6,715 nucleotides of DNA. Source: Chloroflexota bacterium (lineage in GTDB: Bacteria; Chloroflexota; Ktedonobacteria; Ktedonobacterales; Ktedonobacteraceae). Below are positions 1-6,168 of this stretch, piece by piece (positions within the stretch are counted from its first letter, which is position 1; the number at the start of each line of letters is the position of its first letter). A program made the position numbers and the translations under genes. The notes below the pieces were generated by a model. It was not told the DNA's origin, did not search any database, and worked only from the letters and a program-made list of their open reading frames with translations. Where the stretch lies: positions 4,362 through 11,076 of the forward strand of contig JAJZEJ010000034.1 of assembly GCA_021828635.1 (NCBI GenBank). The letters are read 5' to 3'.

Positions 1-1284
1 AACGTCTTGCAGAATGCCGTCGCTATCGCTATCCGGCGTGATACCCAGATAATCGCGGTATTTCTCGTTCCATAGGCGCGGCAGGCTTTCGACGGCTACG
101 CTATCATTAACCATCAACCTCTCCAACTCAAAGCGAATGATGATGTGCAGGTTATAGGTCACTTCATCAGCCTCGACGCGAATCAAGCTCGGCTCGACGT
201 GGTTGAGGGCGCGTGCGAAGGTGGCTGCATCGACATTGGCATATTGCTCTGGGAAGATGCGCCGCGCAATATCGAATTGACCGCGCCAGAAGGCTTCGGA
301 GCGCCCAATGCCGTTCTCCCACAGACGCGACTGCGACTCATGGATGCCCATTGAGGCACCACCCACAACAGGCGTTTGCACCAACGTTACCGCGCTACCT
401 TGCTCATAAAGCGCGTGTCCGCCCTCGTGAATGGCGGCCATCAGAGACTGTTGCAGCCACCGCCGGTTTGTGCGAATGGTGACACGCACATCGAAGGGAC
501 TGCCGATACCGGTGGTGAAGGGATGCGCCGAGTGCGCGATGACGCCGCGTGCGAAATCATAGCCCATGCGTTTGAGTATCTCGATAGAAAGTTCGGTTTG
601 TTTGTCCGAAGGGAAATCGCCGTGCAAACACGCAGTATCAACCGTGTGTCCGCTGGCCTGAATACGTTTGAGCAGCGCCGTACTAAACTCACGCACAGGT
701 GTGAACAGGCTCTCAACTCTGCTCATCGTCAGTCCTGGCTCGTACTCGTCAAGCAGCGCATCGTAGCGGCTCTCTTGATAGCCTAGACGATCAGCGACCT
801 CGCGTTGGAGGGCGATGGTGCGCGTGAGCCACGGAGCAAACGAAGCGAAGTCATTGTTGGCCCGCGCTCGCCGCCAAGCATCGAAACTGCCTGCCTCCAC
901 TCGTGCCATCTGTTCTACCAGGCTGCGCGGCAGTTTGCTATACTTCTTATGATTACGGGCCGCTTCGCGTATCAGACCGCGATCCGCATCGGTAAAGGTC
1001 TGACCCTGCACGACCTCTTCTAGCGTGCTGAGCAGGCTACCAAGTTTAGGATTGGTCCACCGCTCGTGTAGTAGACCCTGCACAACCGCCATCTGCGCAC
1101 CGCGTACCTCGCTGGCTCCTTCGGGCATAATCGTGTTTTGATCCCAGCCTGTGAGAGCGCCTAGCTCACCTATCGCTGAGATTTCGCGCACATGTTCCAG
1201 TAACTCGCTAATGCGTGCATCACTGTGCGTAAAATCGGGTGTGTTTGCTGTGTTATGTTGTGTTGTATCTTGTACTATCGCCAC
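1..1284 (-). CDS. M32 family metallocarboxypeptidase (carboxypeptidase Taq type), C-terminus cut by window edge
   Basis: This is a metal-dependent carboxypeptidase that removes residues one at a time from peptide C-termini; M32 enzymes are cytosolic, mostly helical and usually homodimeric, about 500 residues long. The frame is open without a stop from 1284 to the window edge, giving 428 residues. All M32 signatures appear in order: HPF (254-256), DVRVT (265-269), the metal site HEGGH (286-290, with E287 as general base), the third ligand E316 in HESQS, IRVEAD (368-373), and the start of the GxxQDxHW motif at the very end (GILQDV, 423-428). The spacing H286 to E316 is 30 residues, as in characterised members. 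About 75 C-terminal residues are therefore missing from the window. I chose GTG at 1284 because AGGAG lies 9 bases upstream; an in-frame ATG at 1344 is possible but has no ribosome-binding site. It is unlikely to be co-transcribed with the next minus-strand gene, because a strong hairpin lies between them. Confidence 0.95.
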   Translation of the reverse strand, partial: MAIVQDTTQHNTANTPDFTHSDARISELLEHVREISAIGELGALTGWDQNTIMPEGASEVRGAQMAVVQGLLHERWTNPKLGSLLSTLEEVVQGQTFTDADRGLIREAARNHKKYSKLPRSLVEQMARVEAGSFDAWRRARANNDFASFAPWLTRTIALQREVADRLGYQESRYDALLDEYEPGLTMSRVESLFTPVREFSTALLKRIQASGHTVDTACLHGDFPSDKQTELSIEILKRMGYDFARGVIAHSAHPFTTGIGSPFDVRVTIRTNRRWLQQSLMAAIHEGGHALYEQGSAVTLVQTPVVGGASMGIHESQSRLWENGIGRSEAFWRGQFDIARRIFPEQYANVDAATFARALNHVEPSLIRVEADEVTYNLHIIIRFELERLMVNDSVAVESLPRLWNEKYRDYLGITPDSDSDGILQDV

Positions 1285-1544
1285 GATCTTTGTCTCCTCT
1301 ACTCCTACATTTGCAGATAATTTGGAAGCATCGGCACCTGGCATGGAGCCTGATATATGCAGGATGTCTTTTATTATATCGATAGTGTCAAAGCCGTCTA
1401 ATTTTGTGGGCATCAGGTTGCGCAACGGAACCTCTCGCGGCCCTCTTGAAGTACAATGGTAGAGGTATTCATTTTACTCTGAATAAGAAAACGCTTGACG
1501 ATGAAAAACCGAGTTGTTCAATTTGCAGGCTGAGGCATAGAGAT
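1285..1544. other. Intergenic leader of the M32 gene; no gene seen
   Basis: With the inverted repeat that follows, this makes 333 bp between two minus-strand genes. I see no convincing coding sequence here; short open frames lack ribosome-binding sites and family resemblance. It should contain the M32 promoter. A minus-strand TATAAT sits at 1373-1378, but no good -35 element lies 16-18 bp upstream of it. Just downstream of that hexamer, towards the gene, is an imperfect palindrome with CCTG/CAGG arms (1349-1363). An 8-bp palindrome TTGCGCAA lies at 1418-1425 inside GGTT/AACC arms. Either could be a protein-binding site, but nothing proves it. Confidence 0.5.
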
Positions 1545-1610
1545 AGGAGAGAGATATGGCATTGCAGCTCTTCGACACATCGAAGAGCTGCAATGCCATA
1601 TCTCTCTCCT
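1545..1610. repeat. Perfect 31-bp inverted repeat with 4-base loop (possible bidirectional terminator)
   Basis: The arms 1545-1575 and 1580-1610 are exactly reverse-complementary over 31 bp, with loop CACA (1576-1579). It starts 8 bases past the stop codon of the minus-strand gene ending at 1618, which is where a terminator would be expected. The stem is far longer than a usual intrinsic terminator, and no clean T-run follows on either strand, so factor-independent termination is uncertain. Each arm begins AGGAG, then 6 bases, then ATG, so both strands carry a ribosome-binding-site-plus-start pattern. An inverted duplication of a gene start or a small palindromic element are alternatives to a terminator. 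Confidence 0.85.
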
Positions 1611-1617
1611 TAAAGAT

Positions 1618-2127
1618 TCATTTCCCGTAATGCTTATACTGCTCCGGCTCTTTGCCGTGTTCAAAACCTTCGTTGACAACGCCCTGGCGTACAAGGTAGC
1701 GCAAGTATGCTAGCTGCTGCTCGAAAGTAGGGGCTGGTGTCTCTTTATGCTCTGCCTCTGCTGAATCACCAGGCGCAGCCGCTTTATCTGCATTGGCTGG
1801 CGTTGAGAATGGTGTTGGTGGTTTCTCTTCAGACGCAATAGGGGGGACGAAACTTCCTGGTCGTTCGTTGGGCGTTGACCGGTTGGTCTCTGGTGGGACC
1901 GTTCCATCGGCATGTTCAACTGCAACAGAGGTTGCCCCTGGTTGTGATACAGACCCATCAACAGTTGTCCGTAAAATAGACTCTGACGCCGCCCCTTTGC
2001 TCACTGCACCGATGGGGTGGACGTAGTCAGTCTCTGGGGATCGCTTCCAGGGCCACCATGCGAACAGACTCTGGAGCCAACGCTTGATCGCTTGCGTGAC
2101 CATGTTACTCTTTGCCCTCGTTGTCAT
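1618..2127 (-). CDS. Uncharacterised Pro/Ser/Thr-rich protein with Trp-rich N-terminus
   Basis: I do not recognise the family. The 169-residue product has three parts. The N-terminus (about 13-30) is basic and aromatic, with W18, W24, W25 and W27 in a short segment that could be an amphipathic membrane-surface anchor; it is too short and interrupted for a clear transmembrane helix. The middle (about 31-133) is low-complexity, rich in Pro, Ser, Thr, Ala and Glu, and probably disordered. The C-terminal tail (about 134-169) looks folded: a helix-like TFEQQLAYLRYLVRQGVV stretch followed by a charged end. There are no Cys residues, signal peptide or catalytic motifs. The start is uncertain: ATG 2127 has no ribosome-binding site, while ATG 2103 (residue 9) has weak GAGG and GAG matches upstream. 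A good promoter lies at 2236-2264, and the perfect inverted repeat follows the stop. The C-terminal tail could be a short protein-interaction module tethered by the linker; this is inference only. Confidence 0.75.
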   Translation of the reverse strand: MTTRAKSNMVTQAIKRWLQSLFAWWPWKRSPETDYVHPIGAVSKGAASESILRTTVDGSVSQPGATSVAVEHADGTVPPETNRSTPNERPGSFVPPIASEEKPPTPFSTPANADKAAAPGDSAEAEHKETPAPTFEQQLAYLRYLVRQGVVNEGFEHGKEPEQYKHYGK

Positions 2128-2235
2128 AGGGACAATGCTGAAGCAATGCTCAGCTCGTCCTGCTTAATTCCGCACTAGATGTACAGCTTTTCAGGATATC
2201 GCACGTCAGGAAACACCGACGAAGAGTATAAAAAC

Positions 2236-2264
2236 ATAGTAGCATATCCACTGGAACTCGTCAA
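2236..2264 (-). promoter_or_regulatory. Sigma70-type promoter for the minus-strand unknown gene
   Basis: On the minus strand there is TTGACG (2259-2264), a 17-bp spacer, then TACTAT (2236-2241). A TGC directly before the -10 gives an extended -10 (TGn). Transcription would start near 2229, leaving a leader of about 100-125 bases before the gene that ends at 1618. The -35 matches consensus at 5 of 6 positions and the spacing is ideal. Confidence 0.65.
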
Positions 2265-2305
2265 ACGCTCCGTAGGAACCGGGTTTACCGCGTCCGCGAC
2301 GCCCC

Positions 2306-2334
2306 TTGCAATTTCTCTCGTCTCGTGCCATAAT
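2306..2334 (+). promoter_or_regulatory. Sigma70-type promoter for the zinc-ribbon/hsp20/lon gene set
   Basis: TTGCAA (2306-2311) and CATAAT (2329-2334) are separated by exactly 17 bp. Transcription would start near 2341, giving a leader of about 150 bases ahead of the gene at 2494. It lies back to back with the minus-strand promoter at 2236-2264. A CGCG-TC-CGCG inverted repeat (2289-2298) sits just upstream of the -35 and could bind a regulator. No CIRCE (HrcA) or HAIR (HspR) operator is visible here. Confidence 0.55.
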
Positions 2335-2341
2335 CAAGAGG

Positions 2342-2390
2342 GTCAGCCCGCTCAAAACGGGTCTTTTCTCCCAAGTTTCTCTTGGCTGAC
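2342..2390 (+). promoter_or_regulatory. Foldable leader RNA segment: two hairpins closed by an outer stem
   Basis: The outer arms GTCAG (2342-2346) and CTGAC (2386-2390) can pair. Inside are a CCCG/CGGG hairpin and a CCAAG/CTTGG hairpin (2371-2375 with 2381-2385), so the segment can fold as a three-way junction. The first hairpin is followed by TCTTTTCTC, weakly terminator-like, so attenuation is one possibility. It begins where the promoter at 2306-2334 should start transcription. It matches no riboswitch class I recognise; the stems are short and could be chance. Confidence 0.35.
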
Positions 2391-2409
2391 ATGGTCTATA
2401 TCTTATAAT
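2382..2409 (+). promoter_or_regulatory. Possible second promoter upstream of the zinc-ribbon gene
   Basis: A perfect TATAAT lies at 2404-2409, with TTGGCT (2382-2387) 16 bp upstream. The -10 is consensus but the -35 matches at only 3 positions. If used, the transcript would start near 2416 and skip the foldable segment at 2342-2390. A 6-bp hairpin (AACCTG/CAGGTT, 2422-2439) would then lie near its 5' end. Confidence 0.4.
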
Positions 2410-2493
2410 TCGGATACGATAAACCTGCTCTCACAGGTTCATTCTTGTTTCGTCATTCCCAAACGGTACAGACAGAAAGACAGGTGGTAGTCC

Positions 2494-2700
2494 ATGCAGG
2501 AAGATATTCTCGGCACTCAACGCACCGCCCTCTCGCAACAATATGTTACCTGTTCGCGTTGTGGCAAAGCGACCCGTTTACGCTATGCTCGTGTGATCCA
2601 GAGCGATGTATACTCAGATAGTAAGTCTGAATTTGAGTACCTCTGTCCAGAGTGTCAAAAGGCGCTCGCTAATGGTGAAAAAGACTTACCGCTTGCTTAG
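2494..2700 (+). CDS. Small zinc-ribbon protein with two CxxC knuckles
   Basis: This 68-residue protein has C20-S-R-C23 and C51-P-E-C54, a spacing of 27 residues between pairs, which is the layout of a zinc ribbon that binds one Zn2+ through four cysteines. Between the knuckles is a strand-rich, charged stretch; the tail is short and polar. There is no signal peptide or membrane segment, so it is probably cytosolic. AGGTGG lies 6 bases before the ATG and acts as the ribosome-binding site. I cannot assign a specific role: small ribbons of this kind bind nucleic acid or partner proteins. It is the first gene of the set, 63 bases before hsp20, so a role in stress response or in control of the downstream genes is a reasonable inference, not a demonstrated one. 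Confidence 0.85.
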   Translation: MQEDILGTQRTALSQQYVTCSRCGKATRLRYARVIQSDVYSDSKSEFEYLCPECQKALANGEKDLPLA

Positions 2701-2702
2701 CC

Positions 2703-2763
2703 GGTAGCCGTTCGCGCAAGAGAAATCGTCTTTGCTACCCACTTTTGTACGAGGTAATGAACT
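2703..2763 (+). promoter_or_regulatory. hsp20 leader with alternative pairings and the hsp20 ribosome-binding site
   Basis: GAGGT (2751-2755), 8 bases before the ATG at 2764, is the hsp20 ribosome-binding site. GCTACC (2734-2739) can pair fully with GGTAGC (2703-2708), directly after the zinc-ribbon stop codon. Its TACC part can instead pair with GGTA (2753-2756), which overlaps the ribosome-binding site. The two pairings exclude each other, so a weak temperature- or translation-dependent switch is conceivable, but the stems are only 6 and 4 bp. Confidence 0.3.
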
Positions 2764-3252
2764 ATGCGGATGCGCTATCGGTACGTGACCTATCGCTATA
2801 ATGAGGGTTCACATGAAGGCTCGCAACAGCAGCTAGAGCGGCATTATCAGCAATTGTTGCAAGATGCGCTACGTCAAAGCCAGCAAGCTACTTTGCATCA
2901 TTCGACTACATGGCGACCATTGGCGGATATTCTAGAGTCGAGCGAAATGATGACCGTCAAAGTAGAGTTGGCTGGAATGAAAGAAGAGGACATCGAGGTT
3001 ACTCTTTATGAGGATGCTCTGGTCATTAGCGGTGATCGGCAGGATCAGCATAATGAATATGAGAACCTCAGTTACCACGAAGCTCAGATTCGCTATGGCC
3101 CATTCCGGGTCGAGGTGTTTTTGCCCTATCCGGTTGAGCGTGAAGCAGTGAGCGCACGCTATGAAAATGGATTCCTCTGGGTGGATCTGCCCAAGTTACC
3201 CGCGAGCAAACCCGAACGGGTATACATTCAACATGGCGAGTCCAACCAGTAA
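2764..3252 (+). CDS. Hsp20/alpha-crystallin family small heat-shock protein
   Basis: This is an ATP-independent chaperone that binds unfolding proteins and keeps them from aggregating, usually as large cytosolic oligomers. It has 162 residues, normal for bacterial Hsp20. Residues 1-48 are a Tyr/Gln/His-rich variable N-terminal arm. The alpha-crystallin domain (about 50-145) opens with WRPLADILES, continues with the VELAGMKEEDIEV strand pair, and closes with the family signature AxxxNGxLxVxLPK (A131, N135, G136, L138). The C-terminal ERVYIQ resembles the I/V-x-I/V motif that docks into neighbouring domains in the oligomer. The loop strand near 108-120 (RYGPFRVEVFLP) is divergent from the usual YGxFxRxFxLP. 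The start is fixed by GAGGT 8 bases upstream. It lies between the zinc-ribbon gene and lon; in E. coli the Hsp20 proteins IbpA/B are known Lon substrates, which makes the pairing functionally sensible. Confidence 0.95.
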   Translation: MRMRYRYVTYRYNEGSHEGSQQQLERHYQQLLQDALRQSQQATLHHSTTWRPLADILESSEMMTVKVELAGMKEEDIEVTLYEDALVISGDRQDQHNEYENLSYHEAQIRYGPFRVEVFLPYPVEREAVSARYENGFLWVDLPKLPASKPERVYIQHGESNQ

Positions 3253-3286
3253 TAAATATAACTCAATGCCAGAGTGGAAACGTGTT

Positions 3287-6166
3287 ATGGAGAAAGAAGA
3301 TAGAGTACAACAGCATATCGGACCAGAAGAGATTGTGCAGGCAGAGCCGACAGAGCAGACTGATCAGATTCACGATACCACAGTAGAACAGATACATGAA
3401 GATGCTCATAATGTAGAAAATGCACAAAATTCGTCTCCTGAAGTGGAGATAACAGGGACTGAGAGTGGCGAAAATGCCGAAGTGGAAACTCCGGCTGAGC
3501 GCACGAAAACGCCGCGTCCACGTCGCCCACGCCGCTCGGCTGCCGCACGCCGCGAGGAACGTGAGGGGCGTGAGGTGCGTGAGGGGCGTGAAGCACGCGA
3601 GGCGGAAGAGGGGGAGCAGCATAGTTTGCATGGGGATGATGAAGAACAGTTTACTATTCCCGACGTTCTACCTGTTCTGCCGCTTAAAGACACGGTTATC
3701 TACCCCTTCTCGGTGCAGCCTCTTGGTGTGGGACAAGAACGCTCGCTGCGCCTGATAGACCACGTGATGAGTAGCAACCGTATGGTGGTACTGGTCGCGC
3801 AGAAGGATGCCAGCATGGATCAAGCTGGCCCTGATGACATCTTCAAGATAGGCACCGTCTCGCGCGTTGTCCGTATGTTCCGCATGCCAGATGGCACCAT
3901 TCAGATTGTAGTGCAGGGTCTGGAGCGCGTCGTGATCGGCGAGTTTACGCAAGAAAAGCCCTTCCTCGTTGCGCATATCACGCCTCGACCGGAGATGCAG
4001 GAGAGCGATAACGAGACGGAGGCCATGAAGCGCAATGTCATCGCTTACTTTCAGCGCCTCGTCGCTCTCGTGCAAAACGTGCCGGAAGGCGTTGCGGCGG
4101 CGACGCTCAATCTGGAAGAGGCACGCCAGGTCGTCTATGTGATTGCCACTTTCCTGCAAATGGACCTGGAATTGCGCCAGAAATTGCTCGAATTGGACTC
4201 TGTGCGCGAGAAACTGCAAGAACTCAGCGTCTTCCTGGCGCACGAATTGGAGATTCTCGAACTGGGCAAGAAGATTCAGACCAGCGCCCAGGAAGAGATG
4301 GGCAAGGTGCAGCGTGAATACCTGCTGCGCGAACAGCTCAAAGCCATTCAGCGCGAATTGGGAGAGGAGAGTGAAGAGCAGGCTACAATCAATGAGCTGC
4401 GGCGCAAGATCGATGAGGCGCGGATGCCGGAAGAGGCGCTCAAAGAGGCTAACCGTGAACTCTCACGCCTGGAAAAGATGCCCACCGCTTCGCCGGAATA
4501 CAGCATCATTCGCACCTATATCGAACTGCTGGTCAGCCTGCCCTGGAGCAAGAGTACCGGCGAGGAGATTGACGTGCCGCGTGCGCGTCAGATTCTCGAT
4601 CAAGACCACTACGATCTGGAAAAGATCAAAGACCGCATTCTAGAATACCTGGCTGTGCGACGTTTGAAAGAGCAGCGTAAAGCCGAAGAGCTGCAACGCG
4701 AGCATGAGGCGACTGCTAGCGCAGAAGATGGGGAGACCGAGGCAACGCAACTCGCGCAATCACAAACATCGCAAGAGACGTTACGTCAGTTGAACCGCGA
4801 GCCAATTCTGTGCTTTGTTGGCCCGCCGGGCGTTGGTAAAACCTCGCTAGGTCATTCGATTGCGCATGCATTGGGGCGCAAGTTCGCTCGTATGTCGTTG
4901 GGTGGTATCCGCGATGAAGCCGAAATTCGCGGTCATCGCCGCACCTATATCGGTGCCATGCCCGGTCGCATCATCCAGACCTTGCGCCGCGTCGATTCCA
5001 ATGATCCCGTGATTATGCTGGACGAGGTGGACAAGGTCGGCGCGGACTGGCGCGGTGATCCCTCCTCAGCCTTGCTTGAAGTGCTGGACCCGGAGCAGAA
5101 CTACAATTTCCGCGATAACTACCTGGACCTGCCTTTCGACCTCTCGAAAGTTATGTTTATTGCGACGGCTAACGCACTGGAACCTATTCCGGCAGCTCTG
5201 CGCGACCGCATGGAGATACTGGAACTCTCCGGCTACACCGAGGAGCAGAAGTTACATATCGCACGCAACTACCTGTTGCCCAAGCAGATTGAGTCCAATG
5301 GTCTCAAAAAGGACGAATTGAGCATGGATGACGCTACTATTCGGCGTGTCATCCGTGATTATACCCGTGAAGCTGGGGTGCGTAGCCTGGAGCGCGAGAT
5401 CGGTTCGCTGTGTCGCAAAGTTGCCAAGCAGATTGCTGAGGGCAAGCAACCGCCTATTCATATCACGGCGGAACAGGTACCTGAACTGCTGGGCCGTCAA
5501 CGTTTCTTCGAGGAGGCGGCTGAGCGCATTGACCGCCCTGGTATCGCCACTGGCCTGGTCTGGACGCCGGTAGGTGGTGAGATCATCTTCATCGAGGCGG
5601 CTACCATGCCCGGCAAGGGCCAGTTGACGCTGACCGGCCAGCTTGGTGATGTCATGAAAGAGTCGGCGATGGCGGCGCTGAGCTATGTGCGTTCCAACGC
5701 CAAAGAACTGGGTTTGCCAGAGAACGTTTTCGAGGAGCAGAACATCCATATCCACGTCCCGGCGGGAGCTATCCCAAAGGACGGTCCCTCGGCTGGTGTG
5801 ACGATGACGACGGTGTTGGTCTCGCTTGCCAGTGGGCGCAAAGTGCGTTCCGACGTAGCTATGACAGGCGAGATCACGCTGCGTGGTCGGGTGATGCCGA
5901 TTGGTGGTATCAAAGAGAAGGTGCTGGCGGCCTATCGCTCAGGCATCCGCACCATCATCATGCCTAAACGCAACGAACTGGACCTGCTTGAAGACCTGCC
6001 CAAAGAGCTACGCGAGCAGATGCACTTCGTCTTCGCCACCGACATCCGCGACGTACTCAACGCCGCGCTCGAACCCGTGACTATACAGGGAGAGCAAGTG
6101 AGCGGCGAGGGAGATGGTGAGGATATGGCGCGTTCCAGGAATGAACGTGCGGCTGCGAAAGCGTAG
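3287..6166 (+). CDS. lon: ATP-dependent Lon protease (LonA type) with N-terminal extension and an insertion before Walker A
   Basis: Lon is a cytosolic hexameric AAA+ protease that unfolds and degrades damaged and regulatory proteins. From ATG 3287 it has 959 residues, against 784 in E. coli. Residues 1-124 are an extra low-complexity arm; the Lon substrate-binding domain begins near 125 (LPVLPLKDTVIYP), followed by a coiled-coil helical region. The AAA+ core has Walker A GPPGVGKT (512-519), Walker B IMLDE (D579, E580), sensor-1 N629 and RDRME (639-643). The protease domain has S835 in PKDGPSAG and K878 in GGIKEK, 43 residues apart exactly as S679/K722 in E. coli, so it should be active. About 39 residues are inserted between 457 and 506. 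The start is unsettled: the frame is open from ATG 3161 inside hsp20; ATG 3233 and 3266 lack ribosome-binding sites, and 3287 has only a weak GTGGA 8 bases upstream. It follows hsp20 closely and is likely co-transcribed with it. Confidence 0.95.
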   Translation: MEKEDRVQQHIGPEEIVQAEPTEQTDQIHDTTVEQIHEDAHNVENAQNSSPEVEITGTESGENAEVETPAERTKTPRPRRPRRSAAARREEREGREVREGREAREAEEGEQHSLHGDDEEQFTIPDVLPVLPLKDTVIYPFSVQPLGVGQERSLRLIDHVMSSNRMVVLVAQKDASMDQAGPDDIFKIGTVSRVVRMFRMPDGTIQIVVQGLERVVIGEFTQEKPFLVAHITPRPEMQESDNETEAMKRNVIAYFQRLVALVQNVPEGVAAATLNLEEARQVVYVIATFLQMDLELRQKLLELDSVREKLQELSVFLAHELEILELGKKIQTSAQEEMGKVQREYLLREQLKAIQRELGEESEEQATINELRRKIDEARMPEEALKEANRELSRLEKMPTASPEYSIIRTYIELLVSLPWSKSTGEEIDVPRARQILDQDHYDLEKIKDRILEYLAVRRLKEQRKAEELQREHEATASAEDGETEATQLAQSQTSQETLRQLNREPILCFVGPPGVGKTSLGHSIAHALGRKFARMSLGGIRDEAEIRGHRRTYIGAMPGRIIQTLRRVDSNDPVIMLDEVDKVGADWRGDPSSALLEVLDPEQNYNFRDNYLDLPFDLSKVMFIATANALEPIPAALRDRMEILELSGYTEEQKLHIARNYLLPKQIESNGLKKDELSMDDATIRRVIRDYTREAGVRSLEREIGSLCRKVAKQIAEGKQPPIHITAEQVPELLGRQRFFEEAAERIDRPGIATGLVWTPVGGEIIFIEAATMPGKGQLTLTGQLGDVMKESAMAALSYVRSNAKELGLPENVFEEQNIHIHVPAGAIPKDGPSAGVTMTTVLVSLASGRKVRSDVAMTGEITLRGRVMPIGGIKEKVLAAYRSGIRTIIMPKRNELDLLEDLPKELREQMHFVFATDIRDVLNAALEPVTIQGEQVSGEGDGEDMARSRNERAAAKA
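3560..3595 (+). repeat. Two tandem 18-bp units inside the lon N-terminal extension
   Basis: Units 3560-3577 and 3578-3595 are identical for 14 bases and differ only near the end (GAGGTG against GAAGCA). They encode REGREV and REGREA in frame. A related CGCGAGGAA stretch precedes them and CGCGAGGCG follows, so the region has probably grown by slippage of a short CGYGAGG-like unit. The product is a highly charged, probably helical Arg/Glu stretch around residues 88-108 of Lon. Confidence 0.7.
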
Positions 6167-6168
6167 TA

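Noticed and set aside
145..1023. Several plus-strand frames of 70-136 codons across the left end
   Set aside because: They are shadows of the M32 gene, whose minus-strand frame carries all family motifs over the whole interval.
1373..1391. TTGACA and TATAAT on the minus strand upstream of the M32 gene
   Set aside because: Both hexamers are consensus, but only 7 bp separate them, which cannot work as one sigma70 promoter. The best -35 at 17 bp is TTAGAC, a poor match.
1495..1523. Plus-strand TTGACG with TCAATT 17 bp downstream, as a promoter for a small RNA through the inverted repeat
   Set aside because: The -10 is too weak, and no plus-strand product is otherwise supported.
1556..1630. 24-codon plus-strand frame with good ribosome-binding site inside the inverted repeat
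   Set aside because: The pattern appears equally on the minus strand because of the palindrome, and the start would be buried in the hairpin. Reported as a finding, not as a gene.
2133..2150. CAATGCT direct repeat, two copies 4 bases apart, in the leader of the minus-strand unknown gene
   Set aside because: It is short and part of a weak GCTGA/TCAGC inverted repeat; chance is an adequate explanation.
2179..2490. Plus-strand open frame of 103 codons in the divergent promoter region
   Set aside because: It has no ribosome-binding site, overlaps two candidate promoters and a foldable leader, and its product has no recognisable family pattern.
2128..2493. CIRCE or HAIR heat-shock operators upstream of the hsp20 set
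   Set aside because: I looked for the inverted GAGTGCTAA and ACTCAAG type repeats and found no match on either strand.
3161..3286. Longer lon start at ATG 3161, inside hsp20
   Set aside because: It would overlap hsp20 by 92 bases, and the extra residues are hsp20 codons read in another frame. ATG 3233 and 3266 have no ribosome-binding site either, though 3266 remains possible.
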